Shown piece after piece: positions 35,787-45,237 of a stretch of DNA of 64,000 nucleotides. A program made the position numbers and the translations under genes. Location of the stretch: assembly GCF_029026145.1 (NCBI RefSeq), contig NZ_CP119078.1, forward strand, positions 1,441,001-1,505,000, read 5' to 3'. This DNA is from Legionella cardiaca. GTDB lineage: Bacteria > Pseudomonadota > Gammaproteobacteria > Legionellales > Legionellaceae. The notes under the pieces are model-generated. The model made no database searches and was not told where the DNA came from. It was given only the letters and a program-made list of their open reading frames with translations. Position 1 is the stretch's first letter; each line of letters opens with the position of its first letter.

Positions 35787-36236
35787 TTATTTTGCAGGAA
35801 CAATTTGAATTTGCAGATTTGCAATAACATCGCTATGAACGTGAATTTCAACCACGTAATCACCAATAGAGTGAATAGGACCTTCTGGCATAACGATTTC
35901 ACGCTTGCTTACTTCAATTGATTTAGCCTTTAGGGCATCTTTAACTTCATTCGGACCAACGGAGCCGTAAAGTTTACCCTCATCGCTTGCCATTGCCGAA
36001 ATAACGATAGTTACATCGTTTAATTTGGCAGCACGTTGCTCGGCATTTGCCAAAGATTGCTGTGCTTTTTTCTCAAGATCGGCACGACGCTCTTCAAAGC
36101 GCTTAACATTTTCTTCAGTAGCAAATACAGCTTTGCTTTGTGGAATTAGGTAATTTCGACCATAACCTGCTTTTACATTTACTTTATCGCCTAAATTTCC
36201 TAAGTTCCTAATTTTTTCTAATAAAATAACTTCCAT
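35787..36236 (-). CDS. rplI: 50S ribosomal protein bL9
   Basis: bL9 is a structural protein of the large subunit with two globular domains joined by a long helix. The N-terminal [19 protein letters not shown] and GYGRNYLIP are canonical. I start at the ATG at 36236 (149 residues), not the upstream in-frame codon at 36263, because MEVILLE is the family's beginning. It is the last gene of the rpsF-rpsR-DUF2232-rplI operon. Confidence 0.97.
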   Translation of the reverse strand: MEVILLEKIRNLGNLGDKVNVKAGYGRNYLIPQSKAVFATEENVKRFEERRADLEKKAQQSLANAEQRAAKLNDVTIVISAMASDEGKLYGSVGPNEVKDALKAKSIEVSKREIVMPEGPIHSIGDYVVEIHVHSDVIANLQIQIVPAK

Positions 36237-36252
36237 CTGAAAACCCCTTATT

Positions 36253-37170
36253 CTATTTTCCACCCGACTTAGCGGGCAAATGTAACCTAAAATTAAACAA
36301 ACTATCTAAAGCACCTAAAACGACATAAATGGGCAACATGACAAAGGGTAAAATTACCAATGGAAGTAACAATAAAAGGAATGCGCCGATTCCCTTTTTT
36401 CCCTTAGTCAAAATATTAAAACTTAAACTTATTCCTGCGCTAACATAATACACAACTAATATTGGTAAGCAGCTTATTCCAAGCGGGCTGTACTGGTATG
36501 CGCCCAGTGCGGCAACTACCAGTAAAATCACACCTAACGTGCTGGCACGAAACCCAATCATTTCCTGACGAAATCCACCAGGATAAAATAAGCTTGCCTG
36601 AACAGAGCGTGCCAACATCAGCGAAGCAATTGCTGACATCACTGTACTGACGGCCTGTATTCCTACAATATAGTTGGCAATCACTACTGGATTAAATCCA
36701 TCTTGATTGTTAAGCAAATCTTTAATCGCACCTTCATGTTCTAATTCTTTTATCACCTCTTGAACAAATTGGTATTGTTCATTAATGAACGCTGGAGCTA
36801 ACCAATGTACTAAGGTAATAACAACTAAAGCTTGCAAAACAATAAAGCCTACAGCAATTCGCCAACTTGCACTGGCACGCAATACGCTTGCTGTCAAATA
36901 GCAAGGTATAAAGGCCAACGTGGCGTTAATGATGCTTGCAGACCAAGTTATAGACCATATTGATGAGACAGTCATTGAAACCATCCCAACCAAAACTCCT
37001 ATAAATCCAGCATTACCCCCTTTGCGCAATGTGATTAGTGCTACAATTGCAACTGATAACCATGCCGCAAAGGGTACTAAGGCTAAAATTGCGATGTATA
37101 ACAAAGCATAGGCATCATTTTCCAACAGAAAACGACCCTGTTTACGCAATAACTCGCCCAAACGTGTCAT
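36253..37170 (-). CDS. DUF2232-type membrane protein in the rpsF operon
   Basis: This 305-residue protein has about eight transmembrane helices, starting near residue 22 ([26 protein letters not shown]), and a short basic C-terminus. A DUF2232/YybS-like membrane gene between rpsR and rplI is common in Legionella, Coxiella and Pseudomonas relatives. The fold suggests a small-molecule transporter-like protein, but no function is known. It is 2 bp from rpsR. Confidence 0.85.
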   Translation of the reverse strand: MTRLGELLRKQGRFLLENDAYALLYIAILALVPFAAWLSVAIVALITLRKGGNAGFIGVLVGMVSMTVSSIWSITWSASIINATLAFIPCYLTASVLRASASWRIAVGFIVLQALVVITLVHWLAPAFINEQYQFVQEVIKELEHEGAIKDLLNNQDGFNPVVIANYIVGIQAVSTVMSAIASLMLARSVQASLFYPGGFRQEMIGFRASTLGVILLVVAALGAYQYSPLGISCLPILVVYYVSAGISLSFNILTKGKKGIGAFLLLLLPLVILPFVMLPIYVVLGALDSLFNFRLHLPAKSGGK

Positions 37171-37172
37171 TT

Positions 37173-37400
37173 TTAACGGTGGCTGTCACAATAAGGCAAC
37201 AATCCCAAAAAGCGCGCCCATTTTATAGCTTGTGCCAACTGACGTTGGGGGCGAGTTGGAGTACCAGTAATGCGGCTTGGTACAATTTTGCCTGTTTCAG
37301 TAATGTAGTTTTTTAAAGCGATGATATCTTTATAATCAATTTCAGTAGCACCTTCTGTGCTTAAGCGCATTTTTTTACGTCGAAAATATGCATTTGACAT
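37173..37400 (-). CDS. rpsR: 30S ribosomal protein bS18
   Basis: bS18 binds the central domain of 16S rRNA with bS6. The 75-residue protein begins [12 protein letters not shown] and contains the conserved [26 protein letters not shown] followed by [19 protein letters not shown]. Size and sequence are canonical. Confidence 0.97.
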   Translation of the reverse strand: MSNAYFRRKKMRLSTEGATEIDYKDIIALKNYITETGKIVPSRITGTPTRPQRQLAQAIKWARFLGLLPYCDSHR

Positions 37401-37412
37401 AGACTATTCTCC

Positions 37413-37751
37413 TTAGGCTGCTCTTTCGTCTTTTTCTTTCTTCATTAACACGGATTGACCAGTAATCGCGTGTTTACGCTTGATGATTAAATTTCTCAAA
37501 ATGGCATCGTTAAATTTAAATGCATTTTTTAGCTCATCAAGTGCAGCCTGATTACATTCAATATTCATTAATATGTAATGTGCTTTATGAACTTCTTTGA
37601 TGGTGTAAGCAAGCTGTCTACGACCCCAGTCTTCCTTACGATGAATTTTTCCATCATGCTTGGTAATAATCCCCTCATAACGCTCAACCATTGCAGGTAC
37701 TTGTTCGCTTTGATCGGGGTGCACGAGAAACACTACTTCATAATGTCTCAC
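37413..37751 (-). CDS. rpsF: 30S ribosomal protein bS6
   Basis: bS6 is a small-subunit protein that pairs with bS18. The open frame extends to 37817, but GTG at 37751 is the likely start: AAGGAG lies 6-7 bp upstream and the protein then begins [14 protein letters not shown], as in the family, giving 112 residues. [25 protein letters not shown] is conserved. It is the first gene of the four-gene ribosomal operon. Confidence 0.96.
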   Translation of the reverse strand: MRHYEVVFLVHPDQSEQVPAMVERYEGIITKHDGKIHRKEDWGRRQLAYTIKEVHKAHYILMNIECNQAALDELKNAFKFNDAILRNLIIKRKHAITGQSVLMKKEKDERAA

Positions 37752-38068
37752 TGACTTCTCCTTATGGATATAGCCTTCTTCATGAATATAAAGTAAGGCA
37801 AGGTTAAAAAAACGCACAATGTTAACTGATTTTTAGCTCTTGAGCAAATTTATTGGGTTTGAATCAGGCAAAATCATGTTTTGACTATATAATGCAATTT
37901 TAAATCATTCATGCGACAAATATTACAACATATTTATTACTATTTAGCCGTTCGTGCCAGCAATTACAAAAATCAAGTTAAACTAAATCAATCATTCTCA
38001 ACAAAAAGATACAGGATGTATCCTCGCAAAAAATTTCTAATGCCCTTATCAAATTAAAAATGCTCGTG

Positions 38069-39238
38069 CTACACATTAGTTGGTATTGCAAAGTTTATTT
38101 TTATAAATTTCGAGGCAATTTGATATCGCGTGCTTCGTCCACCACCTGGTAATTTTTCGATGCAACCCTTTTCAAGTAAATCAGCCAAATGCCTAGTAGC
38201 TGTAGCCTTACTTACCTTGGCAATTTTTTTATATTGTGATGCACTGATACCATTTGCAAAATCTTTGTGACCTTCATCAAACATTAGATTAAGAATTTTG
38301 CATTGTTCCTTAGTGAGTTCCGCATCCTGAAAAGACTGCCAAAAACGACTTTTAGCAAGTGTTTGGTCAATTTTATGAATGGCAGTTTGCAGACTATTTT
38401 CCATTGTTTGCAAAAACCAACACAACCATGAGGTTATATTTGTTGTGTTGCGCTGACTTTTTTCTAGTTTTAAATAATACTCATTACGATTAGCTAGAAT
38501 AGTAGTTGACATGGCGTATAAACGAATACTCTGCTTATCATCCTGAGCTAATGCCAGATCAGTTAGAGCACGTGTTATTCGTCCGTTTCCATCCTCAAAA
38601 GGATGGAGAGTTACAAACCAAAAATGGCAGATAGCTGCTCGTAACAAAGGATCTATAGTCGGCTCTTTCAAACTTTGGTTAAACCAAGTTATAAATTTGA
38701 CTAACTCTGATTCTAACCGGTCTCTCGGAGGCGCTTCATAATGCACTGTGGGTTTATCAATACGTCCTGAGACAACCTGCATAGGCTCTTCACCTCGCAA
38801 CTGTCCCGCTCTGACTGAATAAAGAGACATTGATTCATTGGGGAAAAGCCACTCATGCCATTGGAGCAACCGTCCCAATGATAAGGGTGAATCCAAATTA
38901 CAAATAGCATCCAGCATCATTTGCGCCAAGCCTTCTGAACGTTCTGTTGTAGGATAGGATTGGTTTAGATGCAGACCAATGCGTTTTGCCAGTGACGACC
39001 GAACAGATTGAGCATTCAACTGTTCCCCTTCAATTGCCGATGAAGCAATGATATTTTGCAGCAATGTATCTAGAGAAGCTTCAAGTGTGATATTATCGTT
39101 CACTGCTCCAGTTCTTCCCAAAAGTACACCCTGTTTTAACCTGACTGCACGTAATAAGGGTTGAATTACTGCTTCATCCCAATGAAACTTTGGCCAATCT
39201 AATTGTTGCCAAATCCAATTTTTTTGCGTGTCGCTCAT
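38069..39238 (-). CDS. Fic family AMP-transferase with C-terminal winged helix
   Basis: Fic proteins usually transfer AMP from ATP to hydroxyl groups of target proteins. The 389-residue protein has the complete active-site motif HPFEDGNGRITR near residue 212. An N-terminal inhibitory helix motif SSAIEGE (residues 66-72, S/T-x3-E-G/N) places it in the self-inhibited class II. The last 60 residues (AKVSKATATRHLADLLEKGCIEKLPGG, RSTRYQIA) are a winged helix-turn-helix, so it may bind DNA and control its own gene. It has no antitoxin partner gene and no obvious secretion signal. The upstream region carries three spaced repeats. Confidence 0.92.
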   Translation of the reverse strand: MSDTQKNWIWQQLDWPKFHWDEAVIQPLLRAVRLKQGVLLGRTGAVNDNITLEASLDTLLQNIIASSAIEGEQLNAQSVRSSLAKRIGLHLNQSYPTTERSEGLAQMMLDAICNLDSPLSLGRLLQWHEWLFPNESMSLYSVRAGQLRGEEPMQVVSGRIDKPTVHYEAPPRDRLESELVKFITWFNQSLKEPTIDPLLRAAICHFWFVTLHPFEDGNGRITRALTDLALAQDDKQSIRLYAMSTTILANRNEYYLKLEKSQRNTTNITSWLCWFLQTMENSLQTAIHKIDQTLAKSRFWQSFQDAELTKEQCKILNLMFDEGHKDFANGISASQYKKIAKVSKATATRHLADLLEKGCIEKLPGGGRSTRYQIASKFIKINFAIPTNV

Positions 39239-39272
39239 AAATTATCCCATTTTGAGCCCATTAAGAAATTTA

Positions 39273-39349
39273 TTTGGCTCATCAAATGATTTAAATATAG
39301 CTTATATTCGGCTCACTCATCAAGCCGATTAAATCATCTATTCGGCTCA
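39273..39349. promoter_or_regulatory. Three direct repeats at 34-bp period upstream of fic
   Basis: TTTGGCTCA (39273-39281), TTCGGCTCA (39307-39315) and TTCGGCTCA (39341-39349) are each preceded by TA and are exactly 34 bp apart. Inverted relatives occur at 39253-39258 (TGAGCC) and 39320-39329 (TCAAGCCGAT). The array lies 35-111 bp upstream of the fic start, over its likely promoter, and looks like an operator, perhaps for the Fic winged helix itself. Confidence 0.6.
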
Positions 39350-39498
39350 TATACCCCTGAGTCAAGAATCTTAGCGGTGTAATTAAAGTGAGTATTAATA
39401 AGGTCAAAACCAGAAACGGTGGGAAATCCCAAACGTAGGCTTAGTGAACCCTCTTTTCAAATAGTTGCTGTCCCCTAACTTCACTGAAATGAAAATTT

Positions 39499-39527
39499 TT
39501 GTCATATACCATTCGTAGATAGATAAT
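39499..39527 (+). promoter_or_regulatory. Sigma-70 promoter of the CsrA-paralogue gene
   Basis: TTGTCA (39499-39504), a 17-bp spacer and GATAAT (39522-39527) form a good vegetative promoter. The transcript would have a 5' leader of about 55 nt ending in AAAGAGG, a place where CsrA-type proteins could bind. Confidence 0.65.
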
Positions 39528-39590
39528 AATGAAAACATTGCTTTTCATAAGGTCATGATATATAACGTATTAAAAAGTAAAGAGGTTTTT

Positions 39591-39788
39591 ATGAATATCG
39601 TAACTATCCCGTTTGAAGAACCGTTAACTGTTAATATTAAAGGCACCGTCGTTCAGGTAGTGGCATTCAAAACCTTAGAGCATGGCAATATTAAATTTGG
39701 TGTCGAGGCCCCACGTGCGGTGGAGGTTCATCGGGAGGAAATTTATAATGCCATTAAACAAAAACGACAAAACAATGACACTGAATAA
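39591..39788 (+). CDS. CsrA-family RNA-binding regulator (CsrR-like paralogue)
   Basis: This 65-residue protein belongs to the CsrA/RsmA family of dimeric post-transcriptional regulators. The ATG at 39591 is chosen because AAAGAGG precedes it and the protein then aligns with CsrA from residue 1. The C-terminal half GNIKFGVEAPRAVEVHREEIYNAI is canonical and keeps the RNA-contacting Arg in VHREEIY. The N-terminal LTRRxGE region is replaced by VTIPFEEPL, so the other RNA-contacting arginines are missing. It resembles the L. pneumophila CsrA paralogue known as CsrR. The PAP2 gene starts 9 bp downstream. Confidence 0.85.
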   Translation: MNIVTIPFEEPLTVNIKGTVVQVVAFKTLEHGNIKFGVEAPRAVEVHREEIYNAIKQKRQNNDTE

Positions 39789-39797
39789 TTATTAATA

Positions 39798-40709
39798 ATG
39801 CAGCGAAACACTCAGACTTGCTCTTTATTCGCCGCCCTTGTTCTATGCTTATTAGCCCTCATAGCACTTTATATTAACACTTCAGTCTTTAAATACCCCG
39901 GCAACAATTATTTCCCACCAGATGTGTTTTTAATAGCCGTTCTTCTTTTTTTGGCATTGATAGGTAGCTACTTGCAATTCGGTAGAGGCAGTATTGCTGT
40001 CAAAATAACGAAAGAATTAATTTATTATTTTCTTGTGATGTCTGTGATTGCTTTAGCCACCAATGCCATTCAATATACACCTTTTGCCCCCATTGATAAT
40101 CAACTAATTGAATTAGAAAACTCTTTACACATCAATGTAAATAGCATTGTCGCCTGGACAGTAAGCCATTCTTGGCTAACCACCCTGCTTGTTCATATTT
40201 ATGATAGCTTACCTTATCAAATGAGTATTTTGCCCGTAGTGACAATATTCATGCGCAAGTTTTTCTATATGCGAGAATACTATTGTTTATTACTTATAAG
40301 TGCACTAATTGGATTTGCACTTTATTATTTTTATCCTACTGTGGCTCCTGCCAGTGTTATTAACAGCCCATTGTTTACTCCAGAACAATATGCAACAGGC
40401 ATTAAATTTAAAGAAATCCACCAACATCTCCCACCGTCCACCATGGAGGGGGGCATGATTGCTTTTCCTTCTTTTCATGCAATCTGGGCTTGGCTTTGTC
40501 TCTATCTTGTTCGTTGGTCACGCTTGCTTTTCTATTTATTTCTGCCAATTAATTTATTACTTATCGCATCGTGTGTCTTGTTAGGTTGGCATTATCCCCT
40601 CGATTTGGTGGGCAGCGGACTCGTTTTATTGCTCACTTATAGCCTGTGCTCCCACTGCGCTAAAAAAGAATTAACTTATTTTTTTAGGAACTCCACTAGG
40701 GTGTCTTAA
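39798..40709 (+). CDS. PAP2-superfamily membrane phosphatase
   Basis: The 303-residue protein has six or more transmembrane helices and the C-terminal PAP2 motifs PSFHAIWAW (variant of PSGH) and LLGWHYPLDLVGS, which carry the catalytic histidines and the aspartate. The arrangement resembles the inositol-phosphorylceramide-synthase/PAP2_3 branch that handles lipid phosphates. The substrate is unknown; lipid A, phosphatidate or host-type lipids are possible. It follows the CsrA paralogue closely and its 3' end overlaps the convergent L,D-transpeptidase gene by 39 bp. Confidence 0.85.
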   Translation: MQRNTQTCSLFAALVLCLLALIALYINTSVFKYPGNNYFPPDVFLIAVLLFLALIGSYLQFGRGSIAVKITKELIYYFLVMSVIALATNAIQYTPFAPIDNQLIELENSLHINVNSIVAWTVSHSWLTTLLVHIYDSLPYQMSILPVVTIFMRKFFYMREYYCLLLISALIGFALYYFYPTVAPASVINSPLFTPEQYATGIKFKEIHQHLPPSTMEGGMIAFPSFHAIWAWLCLYLVRWSRLLFYLFLPINLLLIASCVLLGWHYPLDLVGSGLVLLLTYSLCSHCAKKELTYFFRNSTRVS

Positions 40710-41561
40710 TTCTAACTGCACTATTTTCTTATTCACTTTATTGACTACAGCCATTCGCACTAATTGCCTATACACTAATGAATCTAGATTATGATTTTTC
40801 TGCTCAGCCAGTAACGGATGGAGCTGCATATATAAGCTTCCGTCAGAATATCCAAATTTTACGGGCTCATTAAGCACATGCACCGGAGTTCCCACTGCAA
40901 CAAGACTAAATAAATATTCAATGTCTTCAGGCATCATTCTCATACAACCAGCACTCACCCTTGCTCCCACGCCATCACGTCGATTTGTGCCATGAATGAG
41001 GTAAGTAGGCCAACCTAAACGTAAAACATGCCTTCCCAAAGGATTAGCAAAACCTGCAGGAAATTCATTAGGAATAGGCACTCCCTGCTTAGCTGCTTCA
41101 GCTTTTACATTTGCTGTTGGTCGCCAAATAGGATCTCTTTCCTTGCCTATAACTTTGGTTATTCCCGATGGCGTTGTCCAACCTTCACGACCAATACCGA
41201 CAGGCATTGTTACCACCACATTGTCATTTGGAGGAAAGTAATACAAACGGTATTCAGCTAAATTAATAACTATGCCTCTTCGTGATACTGGTGGAAGAAT
41301 AAATTGGGATGGAATAAGTACTGTGATATTAGCAGGTAGAGGACTAGCAGGATCGACATGGGGATTAGCTCGAACCATTTCATAGTAACCAATATCAAAA
41401 CGAATCCCAATTTCGCTTAATGTTTCTCCAGCTTCTGGATTAGCATATTGTACCTCACCGACCATATCACCTTGCTCAGGCAGAACAAAAGTAATAGCCC
41501 ACAGAGGATTTAACGTTGCCATACTAAGGCATAAAGCGCCTAAAAGCTTTGATGTTTTCAT
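40671..41561 (-). CDS. L,D-transpeptidase with LysM-like domain (ErfK/YbiS type)
   Basis: This periplasmic enzyme makes 3-3 cross-links or anchors proteins to peptidoglycan. A signal peptide (LGALCLSMATLNPLWA) is followed by a LysM-like region (ETLSEIGIRFDIGYYEMVRANP) and the catalytic domain. The active-site phrase is IHGTNRRDG, then RVSAGCMRM. The position before GC is Ala where many YkuD proteins have His, which is usual in the ErfK/YbiS branch. At 296 residues it is complete. In Legionella such proteins are often named EnhA. Confidence 0.88.
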   Translation of the reverse strand: MKTSKLLGALCLSMATLNPLWAITFVLPEQGDMVGEVQYANPEAGETLSEIGIRFDIGYYEMVRANPHVDPASPLPANITVLIPSQFILPPVSRRGIVINLAEYRLYYFPPNDNVVVTMPVGIGREGWTTPSGITKVIGKERDPIWRPTANVKAEAAKQGVPIPNEFPAGFANPLGRHVLRLGWPTYLIHGTNRRDGVGARVSAGCMRMMPEDIEYLFSLVAVGTPVHVLNEPVKFGYSDGSLYMQLHPLLAEQKNHNLDSLVYRQLVRMAVVNKVNKKIVQLELRHPSGVPKKIS

Positions 41562-41580
41562 AGATTGCTACTTTTAAAAG

Positions 41581-41608
41581 AAACGGCAAGGTAAATACCT
41601 TGCCGTTT
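41581..41608. terminator. Terminator after the fadB-type gene
   Basis: AAACGGCAAGGTA (41581-41593) and TACCTTGCCGTTT (41596-41608) are perfect complements. The minus-strand copy is followed by CTTTTAAAAG. It ends the beta-oxidation operon. Confidence 0.75.
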
Positions 41609-41638
41609 AGTAAGATAAATAGCTAAATTGCCATCAAA

Positions 41639-43660
41639 TTATAAGCTGGCATCAGCCTTAAAACGCTCGCCATATTGAGCTTCTAATTTTGCAAAAAGCT
41701 CATTTAACTTATCGTGGCCGAAGTGTTTGGCATAGTTCATTGGACCGCCACGGAAAGGTGCAAAACCTGTAGCGAAAATCATTCCACCATCCAATAAATC
41801 GCTGTCTGCAACAACTCCTTCTCGGAGACAAGTAGCAGCTTCATTAACCATGCGCAAGATCAGTCGATTAGCAATATCCTTAGCTGATTTAGTACTTGTT
41901 ACCTTTTGCTTAACAGGTTTGCCATTTTTATAACGATAAAATCCTTGACCTGTTTTACGACCAAGCTTGCCCTCTTTGACCATATCACGCAATCTTTGAG
42001 GAACGGTGCCACCAAAATGACTGGTTAAATTTTCAGCCACAGCCAAACAAACATCCATCCCTACTGTATCAGCTAATTCAACTGGTCCCATTACCATACC
42101 AAAATCTTTTGCTGCCTCATCAATTTCTTCACCGCTGTATCCTTCCTCAAGCAGCTGAACACACTCCATGAGGTAAGGCATTAGTACACGATTGATTAAA
42201 AACCCAGGACTGGATTTTACAGGCAAAGGCAAGCGTCCAATTTGGTTAACAAATGCACAAGAATCTTTGCAAACCTTTTTGGTGGTTTTAGAGCTACTCA
42301 CGACTTCAACGAGTTCCATTTTCGCAACAGGATTAAAGAAATGAATCCCAACCAAACGCTCAGGATTTTTCATTACCTGACTTATTTCATCAAGGGGAAT
42401 ACTTGACGTATTAGTAGCAATAATTGCATCTTTTTTAGCTTTGGCTTCAACTTGTTGCATAATTGCTTGTTTAACTTCTAAATTTTCAAAAACAGCTTCA
42501 ATAATCACGTCAGCACGAGCAATACCGTGCCCCTCAGAATCAACAATCAAACGATCCATTGCGGCCTGGATAAGGCGAGGCTTCCGTAATTTCTTTTTAA
42601 ATAAAGCATAGGCACGCCCAATTGCAGGAGCGATTTGTAAATGAGATTTATCCTGTAAAGTAACACGCATTCCTCTTAACGCACACCAAGCTGCTATATC
42701 ACCACCCATGACACCAGCACCAATAACATGTACATGTTGGGCTTTGAAATCACTATCTTTGGCAAATGCTTTCATGCGCTCTCGCAGTAAAAATGCCCGT
42801 ATTAGATTGCGAGAAGTATCACCTTGGCTGACAAGCTGCTCAACAGAATCTGCTTCCTTAAGATAAGCTCGTTCGCCTATTCCACCTTCTTTTTCCCAAA
42901 GATCAATCACCGCAAAAGGTGCTGGGTAATGTTCCTTTGATACCCGTTTGGCGACGTTATAACGCAACACCAATGCAAGTAAAGCACGTATCCAAGAATA
43001 GTTAGTTATTGATTGTGCAAAGCTTGGTCTATGTTTCGGTGGTTTATTTTTTATAAAATAAACTGCTGCCCGCTTTAATTGTCTTAAAGGAACCACATCA
43101 TCAACCACGCCCAGATATTTGGCCTTTTCTGCACTAAGTGGTGCACCAGTTAAAATTACTTTGGATAAGGCATTAAAACCACCAATCAATCTTGGTAAAC
43201 GAACAGTCCCACCCCACCCTGGATGAATACCCAACATAATTTCAGGTAAGCCTATACGGGTATCTTTGTCATCACTAGCTACACGATAATTGCAGGCAAG
43301 CGCTAGTTCCAATCCTCCACCCATACAAAAACCATCTATCATCGCTACAGTAGGAATTGATAATGCTTCTAAGCGAGAAAAAACAGCTTGGCCTTTTCTT
43401 AAAAAATCGACTGCTTCCGCTGGGGCTGTAAATTGTGAAAATGCATTAACATCTGCTCCAGCGATAAAACCTTTATTCTTACCAGAATAAATGATTAATC
43501 CTTTTAGATTAGAGCGTTGGCCGATTTCTTGTAGCAGGCTATTTAATTCATCTAAAACATCGTTGTTAATCGCGTTAACAGCAGTATCTTGTCGATTGAT
43601 AGCTAACCAAGCGATGTGATCTGCATCCGTTTGTAATTCCCAGTGTTTATAGTTACTCAT
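41639..43660 (-). CDS. fadB: Beta-oxidation multifunctional enzyme, alpha subunit
   Basis: This 673-residue fusion has an enoyl-CoA hydratase domain (residues 1-190; oxyanion-hole phrase AGADVNAF and active-site MIDGFCMGGGLELALACNYR) and an NAD-dependent 3-hydroxyacyl-CoA dehydrogenase domain (from about 310; HVIGAGVMGGDIAAWCALRG and IHFFNPVAKMELVEVV). It turns enoyl-CoA into 3-ketoacyl-CoA. It is somewhat shorter than E. coli FadB (729). Its start overlaps the thiolase gene by 8 bp (ATGAGTAA). Confidence 0.92.
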   Translation of the reverse strand: MSNYKHWELQTDADHIAWLAINRQDTAVNAINNDVLDELNSLLQEIGQRSNLKGLIIYSGKNKGFIAGADVNAFSQFTAPAEAVDFLRKGQAVFSRLEALSIPTVAMIDGFCMGGGLELALACNYRVASDDKDTRIGLPEIMLGIHPGWGGTVRLPRLIGGFNALSKVILTGAPLSAEKAKYLGVVDDVVPLRQLKRAAVYFIKNKPPKHRPSFAQSITNYSWIRALLALVLRYNVAKRVSKEHYPAPFAVIDLWEKEGGIGERAYLKEADSVEQLVSQGDTSRNLIRAFLLRERMKAFAKDSDFKAQHVHVIGAGVMGGDIAAWCALRGMRVTLQDKSHLQIAPAIGRAYALFKKKLRKPRLIQAAMDRLIVDSEGHGIARADVIIEAVFENLEVKQAIMQQVEAKAKKDAIIATNTSSIPLDEISQVMKNPERLVGIHFFNPVAKMELVEVVSSSKTTKKVCKDSCAFVNQIGRLPLPVKSSPGFLINRVLMPYLMECVQLLEEGYSGEEIDEAAKDFGMVMGPVELADTVGMDVCLAVAENLTSHFGGTVPQRLRDMVKEGKLGRKTGQGFYRYKNGKPVKQKVTSTKSAKDIANRLILRMVNEAATCLREGVVADSDLLDGGMIFATGFAPFRGGPMNYAKHFGHDKLNELFAKLEAQYGERFKADASL

Positions 43661-44972
43661 GTCCTTTCACCTCTGTTACACGTTCCAGATACATTGCGCC
43701 TCCTTGTCCACCACCAATACAAATGGCTGCCATACCTCGACTTCCATTTTGCTGTTTGAGTGACTGAAGTACATGTAACACAATGCGTGCTCCGCTTGCG
43801 CCAATCGGATGACCAGCAGCGATTGCCCCACCGTCTTTATTCAATCGCCCCAATGAAGGAGCTCCCATAGCTTGTTTTAAACCTAACTGTGTACGGCAAT
43901 ACTCTTCATCATCCCAAGCAGCTAAACATCCAAGAACCTGCGCTGCAAACGCCTCATTAATTTCCCAACAATCAAAATCAGCAGGTTTTAGATTATGACG
44001 CTGCATAATTGGTGTTGCAGCATGAACAGGACCCAATCCCATCTGTGATGGATCCAGAGCTGCCCATTGCGAATCAACAATGCGTCCAAGAACTGGTAAG
44101 TTATATTTTTTTATCGCGTCAGCGCTCGCCAGTAACAATAGACAAGCACCATCAGTTACTTGTGAACTATTACCAGGAGTAACCATGCCATATTTTTTGT
44201 CAAAATAAGGCTTCAATTTCGCTAATTTTTCGACTGTAGAATCAGGACGTATTCCATCGTCTTGAGGATAGACGCGTCCTTTGTAATCAATAATTGGTAT
44301 AACCTCTTCCATACGTCCTTCAGCATAGGCTAGCGATAAACGGCGATGACTTTCACTGGCAAAGCTATCCATTTGTTCGCGGGTAAGATTAAACCGATAA
44401 GCTACCTTTTCAGCAGTTTGTCCCATATTTAAACCAACAATCGGATCGGTTAACCCTCTTAATAAAGCAATAACGGGCGCAAGAAATGAAGGTCTAAACT
44501 TAGTCATTAGCACAGCCCGTTGGCCCATCGTTTTAGCAGCAAACCAACTGGCCAACCAGGAAGCCATTTTTTGGTTAAATAACAATGGGGCGTGACTCAT
44601 TGCCTCTGTTCCCCCAGCAAGGACAAGATCACTACGACCGTTAGCAATTTGCATTGCTGCATTATCAAGAGCTTGCATGCCAGAAGCACAATTTCTCATT
44701 ACGGTAAAGGCAGGTACACCTTCGCCACATCCCAATCGTAAAGCAATAACTCTTGCAATATTTGCTTCGTCAGGACCGGGCATAGCAGACCCAATGATGA
44801 CTTCATCCAGTTCCGTAGGCGAAAAAGGTTGACGATTTAATAGTGGCATTCCAGCTGCCACCGCCAAATCAGAGCCTGTAAAAGGACCTACTCCTTTTGC
44901 TTTTAGAAATGGAGTCCGACTGCCATCTACTACATATACGTCTCTACCGCTTAAATTCGATTTGAGCTTCAT
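43653..44972 (-). CDS. fadA: Acetyl-CoA C-acyltransferase (thiolase), beta subunit
   Basis: The 439-residue thiolase cleaves 3-ketoacyl-CoA in the last step of beta-oxidation. The active-site Cys is in MRNCASGMQALDNAA near residue 94, the His in WEINEAFAAQ and the second Cys in AAICIGGGQGGA; GHPIGASGARI is conserved. The length and insert pattern are closer to FadI (436 residues) than to FadA (about 387), so fadI is an equally good name. It is first in the two-gene operon with the alpha subunit. Confidence 0.9.
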   Translation of the reverse strand: MKLKSNLSGRDVYVVDGSRTPFLKAKGVGPFTGSDLAVAAGMPLLNRQPFSPTELDEVIIGSAMPGPDEANIARVIALRLGCGEGVPAFTVMRNCASGMQALDNAAMQIANGRSDLVLAGGTEAMSHAPLLFNQKMASWLASWFAAKTMGQRAVLMTKFRPSFLAPVIALLRGLTDPIVGLNMGQTAEKVAYRFNLTREQMDSFASESHRRLSLAYAEGRMEEVIPIIDYKGRVYPQDDGIRPDSTVEKLAKLKPYFDKKYGMVTPGNSSQVTDGACLLLLASADAIKKYNLPVLGRIVDSQWAALDPSQMGLGPVHAATPIMQRHNLKPADFDCWEINEAFAAQVLGCLAAWDDEEYCRTQLGLKQAMGAPSLGRLNKDGGAIAAGHPIGASGARIVLHVLQSLKQQNGSRGMAAICIGGGQGGAMYLERVTEVKGHE

Positions 44973-45095
44973 TACTCCTCCTGATAGTTGTCAATGCAGC
45001 TGACAATCGTTCAAATTATCTTATAAAAGATAGCAGTTATCCTGCTGTTTTGTAAGCTTTTATAGATTTGATAATAAAAAAGATTTTTTATAGAG

Positions 45096-45123
45096 TTGAC
45101 GTGTCCTAAATACCTGCTATACT
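45096..45123 (+). promoter_or_regulatory. Sigma-70 promoter of the tRNA genes
   Basis: TTGACG (45096-45101), a 16-bp spacer and TATACT (45118-45123) lie 15 bp upstream of tRNA-Ser. This is a strong promoter suited to stable RNA. Confidence 0.75.
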
Positions 45124-45138
45124 TCGCCTCCATTGAAT

Positions 45139-45228
45139 GGAGAGATGGCCGAGAGGTCGAAGGCGCTCCCCTGCTAAGGGAGTATGGGAGAAATCCCATC
45201 GAGGGTTCGAATCCCTCTCTCTCCGCCA
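45139..45228 (+). tRNA. tRNA-Ser(GCU)
   Basis: The 90-nt gene folds as a class II tRNA with GGAGAG at the 5' end pairing with CTCTCC before GCCA. The anticodon loop CTGCTAA gives anticodon GCU. A long variable arm (GGGAGAAATCCC area) and the T-loop GGTTCGAATCC are present. CCA is encoded. It is the first of two tRNAs behind one promoter. Confidence 0.95.
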
Positions 45229-45237
45229 ATAGAACAC

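Noticed and set aside
40671-41561. Loss of the His in SHGC of the second L,D-transpeptidase as inactivation
   Set aside because: The ErfK/YbiS branch normally has another residue before GC; the catalytic Cys and the upstream HGTN His are present.
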